A stretch of DNA of 33,344 bases from Clostridiales bacterium (GTDB lineage Bacteria > Bacillota > Clostridia > Christensenellales > CAG-138): assembly GCA_013824375.1 (NCBI GenBank), contig PNNR01000012.1, positions 1 to 33,344 on the forward strand. The letters are read 5' to 3'. Of the stretch, positions 14,786 through 24,411 are shown in pieces. A program made the translations under genes and the position numbers. The notes beneath the pieces were generated by a model. It had not been told where the DNA came from. It saw nothing but the letters and a program-made list of their open reading frames with translations, and ran no database searches. The stretch's first letter is position 1. The number at the start of each line of letters is the position of its first letter.

Positions 14786-15913
14786 ATGGATAGTGTTCGC
14801 ATTATGCTGGCGGCGCATTCCGCCGACGACAGAAAACTGATTTCCAGTCTGCTGACGGATGAGGCGCTCCGCGTTGTCAGTTCGTTCCGACCGGATGCAG
14901 ACGGGCTGAGGAAAGCCTCTTCCCAACCCGCGGACGTGCTGCTGGTCGGCACGCGCGCGCAACCAACGCAGGAGCTTGATTTCGCGGAGCGAATGTTCAC
15001 CACACGAAGCGATATCACGATCATCCTGCTTGCGCCTGCGCTGGACAGCCGCACGCTCGCACGCGCGATGGAATGCGGTATCGCGCGCGTGATAGACATC
15101 AGCAGCAGCGAGCATGACATCTGTTCGCATATCACGGCGACGGCGCACCGCGACCTGAATCGCAGAAACACAACGCAAAAAATAGCAAGCTACGATTCCA
15201 AGATCGTCGCTTGTTATTCACCCAAGGGTGGTGTTGGCAAGACAACGCTTGCTGTCAACCTCGCCTATGCTCTCGCGACAATGAACAAGAAAGTAGCGCT
15301 GATCGACCTGAGCTTACAATTCGGGGAGGTTGGCGTTTTTTTGGATATCGCCAAGGGAGATACAATTGCGGATATGGTGGAGGAGCATTCTTTTGAGCTT
15401 TCCACCATCAAGAGCTATCTCATTCGGCATCAGAGCGGAATTCAAGTTATGCTCTCCAGCAGTTCGCCTGAGTATGCGGAACTGATTCAATCAACGCACA
15501 TCAACGCGATTCTATCCACGCTACGGACGGAGTTTGACTATGTCGTGGTTGACATGGGTGTCACCTTCGGGGACTGCGCGATTGCTGCGATGGAGACCGC
15601 GGATACAATATTGCTTGTAGTCAACGAGGATATCGCGTCACTTCACGACGCGAAGCGCAGTATAAAAGTTATGGAGGCGCTCAATCAACAGGATAAGCTC
15701 AGGATCGTTGTAAACAAGGATGGCATTTCAACCATCACGGTGAAAAATGTAGCGAACCTGCTGGAGGCGACACCCGTACTTGTGATTCCATTTGATCTAA
15801 AGGCGGCGATGCTTGCCGTTAACCGGGGAATTCCGATGCTCAGCTGTGCGCCAAATTCCAAGGCGAGCAAAGAAATTCGCGCCTTCGCGCAAGCCATGAT
15901 CCGGAGGATGTAA
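14786..15913 (+). CDS. cpaE: CpaE/TadZ-type ParA/MinD-like ATPase
   Basis: A 375-residue pilus localisation ATPase. Residues 1-120 resemble a receiver domain fold, as is usual for CpaE/TadZ. From about 140 it is a MinD/ParA-type ATPase with the deviant Walker A KGGVGKTT (147-154), the switch segment VVVDMG and a conserved VNKDG. TadZ/CpaE proteins place the Tad machinery at cell poles. The presence of a DivIVA-like gene at the end of the operon makes a polar or septal site plausible, though this is inference. Confidence 0.9.
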   Translation: MDSVRIMLAAHSADDRKLISSLLTDEALRVVSSFRPDADGLRKASSQPADVLLVGTRAQPTQELDFAERMFTTRSDITIILLAPALDSRTLARAMECGIARVIDISSSEHDICSHITATAHRDLNRRNTTQKIASYDSKIVACYSPKGGVGKTTLAVNLAYALATMNKKVALIDLSLQFGEVGVFLDIAKGDTIADMVEEHSFELSTIKSYLIRHQSGIQVMLSSSSPEYAELIQSTHINAILSTLRTEFDYVVVDMGVTFGDCAIAAMETADTILLVVNEDIASLHDAKRSIKVMEALNQQDKLRIVVNKDGISTITVKNVANLLEATPVLVIPFDLKAAMLAVNRGIPMLSCAPNSKASKEIRAFAQAMIRRM

Positions 15914-15915
15914 GC

Positions 15916-17223
15916 ATGGGACTATTGGAGCGATTGGATAAAAAAACGCCTGCCATGCAAACCGGCGGATCGCAGGCAGAGGCGGACGAAAACGCCGCGC
16001 TGCGGGATAAGGTACATTATCAGGTTGTCGAAGCGCTTAACAAGCGCGACGAAAAGCACAGCGGCGGCACGAGCGAAGTGGATACACGCGCGATCATAGA
16101 AGCCGCTCTGGAGCAGCACGCTGCCACTATGGCACGGCCGGAGCGCAACCGAATCGCTATCGAGATTTACGATTCGATCCGCGGCCTGGGCCCGCTGGAA
16201 AAATTATTGGCCGACGAAACCGTCACCGAAATCATGGTCAACGGCGCGAAGCAGGTTTTCGTGGAACGCAAGGGCAAGTTATTGCAGAGCGACGTGACGT
16301 TTTATGACAACGAGCAACTGCTCAATGTCATCGACCGCATCGTCTCGCCGTTGGGAAGACACATAGACGAGGCAAACCCCATGGTAGACGCGCGTTTGCA
16401 AGATGGGTCGCGCGTCAATGCGGTCATCGCGCCGCTCTCGCTGAAAGGGCCGATTCTGACGATTCGAAAGTTTTCAAAAACCCCGTTGACCGTTCAGAAT
16501 CTGATCGATTTCGGGAGTTTAACGATCAAAATGGCGGCATTTCTCGAGGCTTGTGTCAAAGGCAGACTCAACGTTGTTGTCTCCGGTGGTACCGGCAGCG
16601 GAAAAACCACGTTGCTCAATGTGCTTTCCGCTTACATCCCGAATGACGAACGTATCGTCACTATCGAGGACGCGGCGGAAATCCAGCTCCAACAGCAGCA
16701 TGTGCTGACGCTGGAAGCCAGACCGGCAAACCTGGAAGGAACCGGACAGATCACCATTCGCGATCTCGTACGAAACGCGTTGCGTATGCGTCCTGATCGG
16801 ATCATCGTCGGTGAGGTTCGCGGCGGAGAAGCGCTGGACATGCTGCAGGCGATGAATACGGGCCATGACGGCTCGCTGACGACCGGCCACGCGAACTCAT
16901 CGCGCGATATGCTTTCACGTTTGGAGACTATGGTGCTCATGGCGGGCATGAACCTGCCGATTCCCGCGATTCGTCAACAGATCGCGTCCGCTATTGATAT
17001 CATCGTGCAGCAGTCGCGTATGCGCGACGGCAGCCGCAAGGTGATTGGCATCAGCGAGGTGCTCGGCATGGAAGGCGACATTATCGTCATGCAGGAAATA
17101 TTCACCTACGATTATGGCGACGGGCGCACACCCGGACGCTTCCGCGCGACCGGAATCAAGCCGCGTTGCGCAGATAAACTCGTTGCGGCAGGCGCAGGCC
17201 TTAAAGACGAATGGTTCCAGTAA
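15916..17223 (+). CDS. cpaF: CpaF/TadA secretion ATPase
   Basis: A 435-residue type II/IV secretion ATPase that powers Flp pilus assembly. Visible motifs are Walker [11 protein letters not shown] (223-232), the Asp box IEDAAEIQL, and [15 protein letters not shown] (Walker B region) followed by the His-box region [14 protein letters not shown]. The N-terminal part (about 60-200) carries the usual [21 protein letters not shown]. The start is fixed by GGAGG inside the end of cpaE, 9 bases before ATG, leaving a 2-base gap and likely coupled translation. All catalytic motifs look intact. Confidence 0.95.
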   Translation: MGLLERLDKKTPAMQTGGSQAEADENAALRDKVHYQVVEALNKRDEKHSGGTSEVDTRAIIEAALEQHAATMARPERNRIAIEIYDSIRGLGPLEKLLADETVTEIMVNGAKQVFVERKGKLLQSDVTFYDNEQLLNVIDRIVSPLGRHIDEANPMVDARLQDGSRVNAVIAPLSLKGPILTIRKFSKTPLTVQNLIDFGSLTIKMAAFLEACVKGRLNVVVSGGTGSGKTTLLNVLSAYIPNDERIVTIEDAAEIQLQQQHVLTLEARPANLEGTGQITIRDLVRNALRMRPDRIIVGEVRGGEALDMLQAMNTGHDGSLTTGHANSSRDMLSRLETMVLMAGMNLPIPAIRQQIASAIDIIVQQSRMRDGSRKVIGISEVLGMEGDIIVMQEIFTYDYGDGRTPGRFRATGIKPRCADKLVAAGAGLKDEWFQ

Positions 17224-17280
17224 ACTTGAAGTGATGGGACAGACTACAACAATGAACGGATCGGAAAGGAGCTGGAGAAT

Positions 17281-18210
17281 ATGATTCGAGCACTGGTCGT
17301 CGGGACGGTTGTGATCGCGCTATATTTCTTCTTCTATCTGATCGCTGTTGCGCGGACGAAAAATAAGCGCAAGATGGACGAACGAGTTCGCTTGTTCTTT
17401 GATCTCGGTTCGGAAGGAAACACCAGCCGCCGCGCGAACAAGGAAAGAAACAAAAAGAATCCGCTACGATTGGATCAAATCGCAGACGAGCTCTATGTCG
17501 CCGGCATTGCCTTGCGCGCGGAAGAGTTCATCACGCTTTGGATCATGACTGGCGGCGTAATCCCCGCTATCGCGCTGTTCCTAGGCGCACCGCTCACGGT
17601 TTGTATCGCATTAATTATCGTCGGCGCAGCGTTGCCAATTGTTCTTGTTGCGATCAAAAGGAACAAACGTCTTGCGTTACTTGGCACACAGCTGTCAGAT
17701 GCGTTTTCGATCATCTGCAACGCACTTCGTGTAGGCCAGTCGTTTCAATCTGCGATGAAAAACGTTGCAGACGAGATGGAAGAACCCATCTCTCGCGAGT
17801 TCATGCGTGTCTACCGTGAAACGCAATACGGCATGCCACTCGAGACTAGCCTAGGCCGTCTCGTGAGTCGCACGAAAAATTCGGATTTGGAGCTGATGTG
17901 CTCCGCCGTCATCATTCAGCGGCAGATTGGCGGAAACCTCGCGATCATTCTGCAAAACATTTCTGACACGATCAATCAGCGCATACGTCTGCGCGGAGAG
18001 ATACGCACTATGACTTCTGCGGGGCGCATGAGCGGTTATATCATTGGTGCGCTGCCGGTGTTCATCATATTGCTGCTGATGTTCATCAACCCCGGTTATA
18101 TCAACATGTTTTTTATAACGAGCACGGGTCGGATCATGCTGCTCGTCAGTGTGGTGTTGGAGACCATCGGTTTCTTGATTGTTAGAAAAATTGTCAATAT
18201 TAAAATGTAG
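17281..18210 (+). CDS. tadB: TadB, Flp pilus platform protein
   Basis: A 309-residue polytopic membrane protein with a GspF/T2SSF domain (about 140-270): LSDAFSIICNALRVGQSF, a conserved RETQYGMPLETSL segment and a C-terminal pair of membrane helices. There is one helix at the N-terminus and two around residues 80-120. With TadC it forms the inner-membrane platform turned by CpaF. The ribosome site is AAGGAG. A 57-base gap separates it from cpaF. Confidence 0.92.
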   Translation: MIRALVVGTVVIALYFFFYLIAVARTKNKRKMDERVRLFFDLGSEGNTSRRANKERNKKNPLRLDQIADELYVAGIALRAEEFITLWIMTGGVIPAIALFLGAPLTVCIALIIVGAALPIVLVAIKRNKRLALLGTQLSDAFSIICNALRVGQSFQSAMKNVADEMEEPISREFMRVYRETQYGMPLETSLGRLVSRTKNSDLELMCSAVIIQRQIGGNLAIILQNISDTINQRIRLRGEIRTMTSAGRMSGYIIGALPVFIILLLMFINPGYINMFFITSTGRIMLLVSVVLETIGFLIVRKIVNIKM

Positions 18211-18218
18211 GGAGGAGG
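18211..18218 (+). promoter_or_regulatory. Ribosome binding site that fixes the TTG start of tadC
   Basis: GGAGGAGG directly follows the tadB stop codon and lies 7 bases before TTG at 18226. The ATG at 18219 is out of frame. Confidence 0.75.
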
Positions 18219-18225
18219 ATGCCGG

Positions 18226-19152
18226 TTGCGTCTAGCTGTGCTGTTTTTTACAATTTCGGTGTTCCTCACCCTGGTCGCACTGCTGCAGAATTTCGGCATG
18301 AAAAGCGACCAGATGCGGAAGCGCTTCTCGCAGGTGATCGAAACAGAGCGCACCTACAGCGATGAAGAACTCAAGAAATCTTTTTCAGAGCGTGTGATCA
18401 AACCTATGATCAAGCGCATTTCAGATGGCGTAAAACGATCCGCGGGAAACAGAAAGCCTGTCAGCCAGAGCAAAGCTACCTTAAAGCTGGAAAAACAACT
18501 CAAAGCATCCGGGCTCGCACTGTCGCTGCAGGAGTATAGCTTCATAAAAACTACGCTGATCCTTTTATTCTTTCTGTCCGGCATTGTGTTGTTTTTATTA
18601 CTGCCGGTTCACATGCTTTTGCGAGTGGTCATCATGATGGTGATGTGGAACATACCGATGTTTGGAACCGCCAGATTTCTTACGTCTCGCGTGAAGAAAC
18701 GAAAAGACGCGATTCTGCGCGAACTGCCGGAGACGATGGACGTTCTTGTTGTGAGCGTCGAGGCGGGTCTCGGGCTTGACGCAGCGATCGTAAGACAATA
18801 TGCTAAGAATAAAAATGTCGTTCTCACAGAGCTGAACAACGCCATCCGCGAGGTGCAGATGGGCGTTCCGCGCAGAACGGCGCTGAAAGAGATGGCGGAT
18901 CGCTGTGATGTCAAAGAGTTGACTGTGTTTATTACTGCGCTTTTGCAGGCGGATCAGCTTGGCGTTCCGATCAAGAGCGTACTGGATACACAGGCGGATC
19001 GTCTCCGCGTCGAGCGTAAGCAGAGAATTCAGGCGCAGGCAGCAAAAGCACCGATTAAAATTATGCTGCCGACGGTCGGCTTCATATTTCCGGTGATCTT
19101 CATCATTCTCTTAGGCCCTGCGGCCGTGAGTATGGTTTCAACGTTGCGGTAA
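18226..19152 (+). CDS. tadC: TadC, Flp pilus platform protein
   Basis: A 308-residue partner of TadB with a T2SSF domain (about 165-290): LPETMDVLVVSVEAGLGLDAA, REVQMGVPRRTALKEMADR and QADQLGVPIKSVLDTQADRLR, then a final membrane helix. Hydrophobic helices lie at the N-terminus and around 105-145. The start codon is TTG, supported by the strong ribosome site just upstream. It follows tadB by 15 bases. Confidence 0.92.
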   Translation: MRLAVLFFTISVFLTLVALLQNFGMKSDQMRKRFSQVIETERTYSDEELKKSFSERVIKPMIKRISDGVKRSAGNRKPVSQSKATLKLEKQLKASGLALSLQEYSFIKTTLILLFFLSGIVLFLLLPVHMLLRVVIMMVMWNIPMFGTARFLTSRVKKRKDAILRELPETMDVLVVSVEAGLGLDAAIVRQYAKNKNVVLTELNNAIREVQMGVPRRTALKEMADRCDVKELTVFITALLQADQLGVPIKSVLDTQADRLRVERKQRIQAQAAKAPIKIMLPTVGFIFPVIFIILLGPAAVSMVSTLR

Positions 19153-19161
19153 CGAAGGATC

Positions 19162-19221
19162 ATGGACTGGGAGAAGAACATTCCGAAAGAGATCGGTGAT
19201 GCGACCGCGCATAAACAGTAA
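19162..19221 (+). CDS. Possible 19-residue micropeptide
   Basis: A short ATG-to-TAA frame in the 81-base gap between tadC and the DUF192 gene. The product would be hydrophilic, begin MDWEKNIPKE and lack a membrane segment. AAGGA is present but only a few bases before the ATG, closer than ideal. No family is recognised and it may not be translated. Confidence 0.22.
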   Translation: MDWEKNIPKEIGDATAHKQ

Positions 19222-19233
19222 CGAGGATAATAC

Positions 19234-19575
19234 ATGAGGACAGTCGAAATCAGAAAAAACGGAGAAATAATCGCGGAGGTTTGGCATGCAAAGGGATATT
19301 TTGCCCGGCTGCGCGGACTGTTGGGGCGAACGCTGCAGGAAGGCGGAGGAATGCTGCTGACTCCTTGTAACGCGATACATACATTTGGGATGAGGTATGC
19401 GATTGACGCGCTCTATCTCGACAAAGAAGGTTGTGTGCTTCGGGTGGATGAAGCGATTCAACCCGGCAAGGTTATGCCGCTACAGCGCGGCGCAAGGCAT
19501 GTTCTCGAGTTGCAGAAAGGTTGCGCAAACCGGCGCAGTGTTTCGGTCGGAGACGTTTTGGAGGTAATCCGATGA
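19234..19575 (+). CDS. DUF192 family protein
   Basis: A 113-residue protein that covers a DUF192 domain and little else. Family features are AKGYFARLRGLLGR, GGGMLLTPCNAIHTFGMRYAIDALYLD and the C-terminal GARHVLELQKG. DUF192 proteins are often exported, but this one has no signal peptide, so it is probably cytoplasmic. Its function is not known. It sits in the Tad operon 81 bases after tadC, and its TGA overlaps the ATG of the next gene (ATGA), so the two are translationally coupled. The ACGAGGA ribosome site precedes its start. Confidence 0.85.
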   Translation: MRTVEIRKNGEIIAEVWHAKGYFARLRGLLGRTLQEGGGMLLTPCNAIHTFGMRYAIDALYLDKEGCVLRVDEAIQPGKVMPLQRGARHVLELQKGCANRRSVSVGDVLEVIR

Positions 19576-20510
19576 ACGAGCGAATGGAACGAACCGAAAT
19601 CGGGATTGACTCCCTGCGCAGCCGTATGGATGCGGACGCGCGGTTTCGGCGCTCTATGTCCGGTTATGACCCGCGGGATGTGCGCGCATATGTGGAAAAC
19701 GTCAAACGCATCTTTGCGCAGCAGACGAAAGCCGCTAAGCAGGAACAGGAAGCTCTGCTCGCACAACTGGAATCGGCAAAGAGCGAGATCCAGGCGCGGA
19801 ACTGTGCCATCAAAAAACTGAAAGACCTACTTTATGAACGTGACTCGCAGCTAAACAATGCAAGCACGCGCATCAATACGCTGTTGCAGTCCGTCAAAGC
19901 GCACGGCGCGGAGAGGGAAGAGCTGGAGCGCCTTCGCGTTGAAGCTGCAGGCAGCGGGAATTCGGAACACGTCCGCGCATTGGAGAAAGAAACGCAGCAA
20001 CTGCGTTCAGCGTTGGCGCAGGCTTCCAACCTTGTCAATACCTGGAAAGCGGAGCGCGAACGCCTGGTTGAAGCGAATGAGCGTCTGCACGAGGAGGTCT
20101 ACTATCTGCGCTCGCTGACGATGAAGACCGCGCAAGAGCAGGATTCCGGCTACAGATTTGAGCAGAGCAGTACAGCCTTTGAGCAAACCGTTCGTCCGAT
20201 TCAGTCTGAGGTTATTACGGCAAAGAACCGGTTTGTACAGCAGCCAATACAGCCGCCTTTACACCAACCCGTTCAACAGCAACCCGTTCAGCAACCCACG
20301 CAACCCGCGCAAAACGCCGCAGCCCAGCAGCAAAAGGAGTTCGCACAGATTGCGGATAAGCTTGCGACCATGTTCGCCGAGGCATATCAGATGATCAGCC
20401 AATTCAAGAGTAATCTGAACGCACAGCCCGAACAGCCGCGCCACCAGCCGCAGATGCAGATTCTGCGCCCGGAAATGGTCAACGCGGACACATTCTATCC
20501 AAGAAGGTAA
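19572..20510 (+). CDS. DivIVA-like coiled-coil protein
   Basis: A 312-residue cytoplasmic protein with an N-terminal DivIVA-like motif (about 22-48, FRRSMSGYDPRDVRAYVENV), then a long coiled coil (about 55-195) and a Gln/Pro-rich linker (about 228-260) built from QP-containing short repeats. A last helical segment and a basic end follow. DivIVA proteins mark curved membrane at poles and septa. An earlier in-frame start exists, but ATG at 19572 has GGAGG 7 bases before it and overlaps the DUF192 stop. It is the last gene of the Tad operon. A link to pilus placement is inferred from position and from the CpaE gene. Confidence 0.8.
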   Translation: MNERMERTEIGIDSLRSRMDADARFRRSMSGYDPRDVRAYVENVKRIFAQQTKAAKQEQEALLAQLESAKSEIQARNCAIKKLKDLLYERDSQLNNASTRINTLLQSVKAHGAEREELERLRVEAAGSGNSEHVRALEKETQQLRSALAQASNLVNTWKAERERLVEANERLHEEVYYLRSLTMKTAQEQDSGYRFEQSSTAFEQTVRPIQSEVITAKNRFVQQPIQPPLHQPVQQQPVQQPTQPAQNAAAQQQKEFAQIADKLATMFAEAYQMISQFKSNLNAQPEQPRHQPQMQILRPEMVNADTFYPRR

Positions 20511-20561
20511 GGCGAGAACCCGAAACAGCACACCAAAAATATAATTTTAGCGGGTATAAAA

Positions 20562-20606
20562 AAAGCGCAAAAGCTCCGGCTGAGGGCAGCCGCGCATTTG
20601 CGCTTT
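20562..20606. terminator. Bidirectional terminator between Tad operon and gtrA
   Basis: A 10-bp perfect stem (AAAGCGCAAA / TTTGCGCTTT) with an inner CGGCT / AGCCG helix, A-rich on the left and T-rich on the right. It can serve both the plus-strand Tad operon and the convergent minus-strand gtrA gene. Confidence 0.88.
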
Positions 20607-20663
20607 CTTTCTGGGGTGAAAGGCTAATCGCCGAGACGGATCGCAGCATGTTTCAATTGCTCA

Positions 20664-21098
20664 TCAGGATTTTGCGTTTTGATACAGCAGCAGCTTTCTC
20701 GCGATAAAATTCCAAAACAGTACGACCGCAGACGCAATCACTTTGGAGATCATGTAGTAAAGCAACACAATTTCAGTGAAGAAATAGAGCAAGATCTCGG
20801 TTAAACCCAACCCGACCAGCCCGATGAGCGCATAACCCGCAAACTCCAGTGCACGACCCACACGCGCAGTCTGCGCGCGAAACACGAGCGCGCGGGAGAG
20901 GAAAAAGTTGAACAGCAGCCCCGCGACAAACCCGAAGCAAGCGGCAAACAGATAATGCAGCCCCATTTGCACGCAGAGCCAGAGCACACCCGCATCGACA
21001 AGGAAAGAACACCCGCCGACGAATACGTAGCGGAAAAACTGGATGGTTGGCCGTGTAGTTGGCTCCACTAAGAGCTTTTTCAAGGGGTTTTGTTGCAT
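20664..21098 (-). CDS. GtrA-like small membrane protein
   Basis: A 144-residue protein of the GtrA family, with four predicted membrane helices (FRYVFVGGCSFLVDAGVLWL, a second near FGFVAGLLFNFFLSR, and two more toward the C-terminus). GtrA-like proteins are thought to flip or carry polyprenyl-linked sugars for cell-surface glycosylation. The frame is open far upstream, but that part lies inside the FAD gene, and ATG at 21098 has GGAGGAAGT directly before it. It follows the FAD gene by 19 bases, so the two form an operon. Confidence 0.87.
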   Translation of the reverse strand: MQQNPLKKLLVEPTTRPTIQFFRYVFVGGCSFLVDAGVLWLCVQMGLHYLFAACFGFVAGLLFNFFLSRALVFRAQTARVGRALEFAGYALIGLVGLGLTEILLYFFTEIVLLYYMISKVIASAVVLFWNFIARKLLLYQNAKS

Positions 21099-21117
21099 AC
21101 TTCCTCCAGTCTGACCG

Positions 21118-22671
21118 TTACGATTTCTTTTCGTGATAACTTTGCTCGGTGTTGACGTTCCAAATGTTATCGCGGCGATTGATTCCGGCGCGTATGTTCT
21201 CAACTGCCTCAAATGCGGTTGCCATGGAATGGTCCATGTTGTTATAGCGATGCTGTCCGTTGCGTCCGATGCAGTAGAGATTTTCAATCGTGTCGAGATA
21301 CGCCTTGACGGCATCAATCTCGCTGTAGGTATCGAAATAGGCGGGATACGCCTTTTCAACCCGTTCACGGCAGCTGTCCAGCACGGGCGTATCCGCATCG
21401 ATGACGCCGATGCGCACGAGCTCGCTGACAGCAAGCTTCACACACGCTTCTTCTGTAAGCGACCAGAACGCGTCGCCTTCCGCGCAGAAATATTCCAACC
21501 CGATCCAGACCGTGTTGACAGGGTTTTGTACCATATAAGGCGACCAGTTGTTGAAGATCTGGATGCGCCCGAGCATCACGCCCGCGTCCTGTACATAGAT
21601 CCAGCAATCGGGAACGATATCCCCAAGCGTCGGCATGCCGGTCGTGTTCTTGAGATTGAGCCGGTTAACCAGAAGACCCACCGTGACAAAATCGCGGTAA
21701 GGCAACCCGCTTGAAATGCGCTTGACATCTTCCTTTGCGTCCGGCAACCCCGCGACAAGAGAGCGCAGCGGCATGGAAGAAAGAACCAGATCGCAAGGGA
21801 TAGACTCAGTACCACAGCAGACCGCAGCGATATGATTTTCTTCTTGCGTCAATCCCGTGACTTTCTTACCCGTCACGACGACTCCGCCGCGCGCGCGCAC
21901 TTCGTCGCAAACCGTTTCCCAGAGTTGCCCCGGCCCGAATTTCGGATAGGAGAATGATTCGATCAGTGATGTCTCAACCGTGCGACGGTTCACCGGCAAA
22001 AGACGCTGGAGGATATTTCTGATCAGCGCGAGGATGGAGAGCCCCTTGACGCGCTGGGCGCCCCAGTCGGCGGAGATGCTCCGCGGATGGCGGCCCCAGA
22101 CCTTTTCGGTGTAGCTCTCAAAGAACATGCCGTAGAGCACCCGCCCGAAGCGGTTGATATAGAAGTTTTCCAGAGACGTTTCTGGCAGCTTTCGCACGCA
22201 GGCCTTCAGGTAGGAAAGCCCCGCCCGAACTGTCGTCCAAAGCCCCATATTACGGATGGTCGCCCATTTGAGGCTGATCGGATAGTCGTAAAAATTTCCG
22301 CCAAAATAGATGCGCGAGACGCGCTGGCGGTTGAGCATCACCCGGTCTTCTGTCTCTGGATCGGGTCCGCCGGGTGAAAGGCGAGGGGTTCTATTGAGCA
22401 GGCGCTCGTCCAGCGCAGGTTGCCCCTGCGTGGGCAGCATCCGCTCCCACCATGCGGTGACGCGCTCATCCTTGGAAAAAAAACGGTGTCCGCCGATGTC
22501 CATCCGATTTCCGGCATGGCGCACGGTCTTGGAGATGCCGCCTACGCGCGTATCTTCTTCTAAAATAGTGACGTCATAGCGCTCCGGCTGCTTAAGCAGC
22601 TCATATGCTGCGGTCAGCCCTGCGGGACCCGCGCCGATGATGACCACATGCGTCTTGTTTGTTTGTGACAT
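21118..22671 (-). CDS. FAD-dependent oxidoreductase (amine oxidase / UDP-galactopyranose mutase-like fold)
   Basis: A 517-residue flavoprotein. The N-terminal Rossmann motif is [14 protein letters not shown] (13 onward), followed by an acidic residue pair in [12 protein letters not shown] and the family signature [12 protein letters not shown]. The overall form matches NAD(P)/FAD-dependent oxidoreductases found next to polysaccharide genes. The reaction is not known. Pairing with GtrA suggests surface glycan modification, but this is inference. The start ATG has AAGGAGC upstream. Confidence 0.85.
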   Translation of the reverse strand: MSQTNKTHVVIIGAGPAGLTAAYELLKQPERYDVTILEEDTRVGGISKTVRHAGNRMDIGGHRFFSKDERVTAWWERMLPTQGQPALDERLLNRTPRLSPGGPDPETEDRVMLNRQRVSRIYFGGNFYDYPISLKWATIRNMGLWTTVRAGLSYLKACVRKLPETSLENFYINRFGRVLYGMFFESYTEKVWGRHPRSISADWGAQRVKGLSILALIRNILQRLLPVNRRTVETSLIESFSYPKFGPGQLWETVCDEVRARGGVVVTGKKVTGLTQEENHIAAVCCGTESIPCDLVLSSMPLRSLVAGLPDAKEDVKRISSGLPYRDFVTVGLLVNRLNLKNTTGMPTLGDIVPDCWIYVQDAGVMLGRIQIFNNWSPYMVQNPVNTVWIGLEYFCAEGDAFWSLTEEACVKLAVSELVRIGVIDADTPVLDSCRERVEKAYPAYFDTYSEIDAVKAYLDTIENLYCIGRNGQHRYNNMDHSMATAFEAVENIRAGINRRDNIWNVNTEQSYHEKKS

Positions 22672-22736
22672 GATTGCTCCTTATGCGCGACAGCGAAGAG
22701 ATCAATAGAATGACAGATCGTGTAACATTTCGATCC

Positions 22737-22745
22737 ATCATACCA
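22737..22745 (-). promoter_or_regulatory. Extended -10 promoter for the FAD/gtrA operon
   Basis: On the minus strand TGGTATGAT gives an extended -10 (TGn + TATGAT), about 65 bases before the FAD gene start. No clear -35 is present. Confidence 0.4.
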
Positions 22746-22826
22746 TTTTTTAAGCGCGAAAAAAAGACACATGGACGATTTGAAATGAAAACTAGAACTG
22801 CTTGCAAGAGAAGAGGTCGAAAATAG

Positions 22827-24344
22827 ATGCGTTTCAAAAAACAACAAACGACAAATTCGGGAACACAACCGGATGCCATCGAACTGCCGACGAATCAGCA
22901 AAAACAGAACAAAGCGATTTTGATTGTGCTGATGTTTTTGCCGTGCCTGGTCGTCAATCTGCAACTCGACAACGACATCTGGTTTCTGCTCAACAGCGGA
23001 AGATACGTGCTTCAGCACGGCATCCCGACGATCGAGCCTTTTTCGATGCATCAGGGATTCAGCTTCCTCATGCAGCAGTGGCTTTCAGCAACCATATTCT
23101 GGAGTATTTATAGCAAACTCGGCGCGGTCGGCGTGATCGTGCTCTTGCTCGTGGTTTATGCCGCAATCGTGTTCGTCGTCTATCGACTGACAAGCCTGAT
23201 CTCGGAAAACAATCTTGCCGCGACGTTTCTTGCGACGCTCTTCACCGCATCTGCGCTCAAGCCTGTCATGTTCACTCGTCCGATGATCTTCACGATGCTG
23301 ATTTTATTGTGCGAACTGTATGTTGTGGAGCGGTTCATTCGCTCCGGCAAGGCCGCGTTTCTGATTCCGCTGCCGATTCTTTCCGTATTGCAGATTAATC
23401 TGCACGCAGCAATGTGGCCGATGCAGTTTGTAATACTCCTGCCGTATATGATCGATTCTTTCCGCTTCAAATTGTTCTTTCTGGAAGGTCAGGGGTTTGC
23501 AAAGCGTTATTTTTTCCCTGCAGTGGGGCTGATGTTCGCGGCGGGATTTCTCAACCCCTACGGGTTAGATGCTATGACGTATGTATTCCGCTCCTACGGG
23601 TTTGCGGAGATCGGTATGGTTTTGGAGATGATGGCGCCGGATATCAACAACGGTTCCGGCAAGTTCATCTTCGGTGTGTTTATTCTTCTTCTCGCAATCT
23701 ACATGCTCAAAAGGAAGCGCAGCACACGCCTGCGTTATGCGTTGCTGCCGCTTGGAACGGCAATCCTCGCGCTGTCTTCCGCGCGGAGCTTTGCGCTGTT
23801 CGCAGCATGCGGAATATTCCCGCTCGCGTATTTTTTACGGGATGTCGTGATTCCCGAAGGCAAAATCAAGTCCGAGAAGAACGTCTTTCGGCTGCGCGCG
23901 TTTCTGATCGCGCTTGTCGTGCTTGCCGCAGGCGGGCTGTTTGTCCAGCGTGTGTTCAAGGCGGTTCAGGCGGGAGAATCGCCCGCGGTTTCGCAGGCGA
24001 TGGATTACCTCGTCGAGCAGGAAGAAAAAGACGGCATGGTGCTCTACACGGGTTATAACGACGGCGGTTATGCGGAGTTCTTGGGATTCAAACCTTACAT
24101 CGACCCCAGAGCAGAAGTGTTTGTGAAGAAGAATAACCAGAAAGCCGACGTAATGAAGGAGTATCACGACCTGCAGCTTGGCGAGCTGTACTACAAAGAT
24201 GTATTGGAAAAGTACGGTTTCACACACCTGCTGATCTCCATAGGCGATATCCTGATCACCTATCTGCCGCATGACGACACGTATGAGAAGATCTACGAAG
24301 ACGACATCTATCAGATATACCGGTTGAAAGCCGGTGCGGATTGA
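22827..24344 (+). CDS. Polytopic membrane protein of unknown function (GT-C-like)
   Basis: A 505-residue protein with about ten hydrophobic helices between residues 30 and 385 and a soluble C-terminal region of about 120 residues. The first outside loop has LDNDIWFLLNSGRYVLQHG and IEPFSMHQG, a layout (acidic residue, helix, then P-x-S-M) reminiscent of GT-C membrane glycosyltransferases, though no family is firmly recognised. The C-terminal region (VLYTGYNDGGYAEFLG, then YIDPRAEVF) is like that seen after such membrane domains. It is divergent from the FAD/gtrA operon and ends at a strong terminator. A role in surface glycosylation is only a guess. Confidence 0.7.
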   Translation: MRFKKQQTTNSGTQPDAIELPTNQQKQNKAILIVLMFLPCLVVNLQLDNDIWFLLNSGRYVLQHGIPTIEPFSMHQGFSFLMQQWLSATIFWSIYSKLGAVGVIVLLLVVYAAIVFVVYRLTSLISENNLAATFLATLFTASALKPVMFTRPMIFTMLILLCELYVVERFIRSGKAAFLIPLPILSVLQINLHAAMWPMQFVILLPYMIDSFRFKLFFLEGQGFAKRYFFPAVGLMFAAGFLNPYGLDAMTYVFRSYGFAEIGMVLEMMAPDINNGSGKFIFGVFILLLAIYMLKRKRSTRLRYALLPLGTAILALSSARSFALFAACGIFPLAYFLRDVVIPEGKIKSEKNVFRLRAFLIALVVLAAGGLFVQRVFKAVQAGESPAVSQAMDYLVEQEEKDGMVLYTGYNDGGYAEFLGFKPYIDPRAEVFVKKNNQKADVMKEYHDLQLGELYYKDVLEKYGFTHLLISIGDILITYLPHDDTYEKIYEDDIYQIYRLKAGAD

Positions 24345-24368
24345 TAGGCAGAAACGAACGCAACACAA

Positions 24369-24396
24369 AAGAGGATGCACGTGCATCCTCTTATTT
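24369..24396. terminator. Bidirectional terminator (perfect palindrome)
   Basis: AAGAGGATGCAC / GTGCATCCTCTT is a perfect 24-base palindrome that folds with a minimal loop. It is flanked by A residues on the left and a T-rich run on the right. It lies between the convergent membrane protein and DUF362 genes. Confidence 0.88.
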
Positions 24397-24411
24397 TGAT
24401 TCTTGCGAAAC

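Noticed and set aside
17234-17284. 16-residue frame that overlaps the tadB start (ATGA)
   Set aside because: Only a weak ribosome site. The short frame is more likely incidental to the AAGGAG site of tadB.
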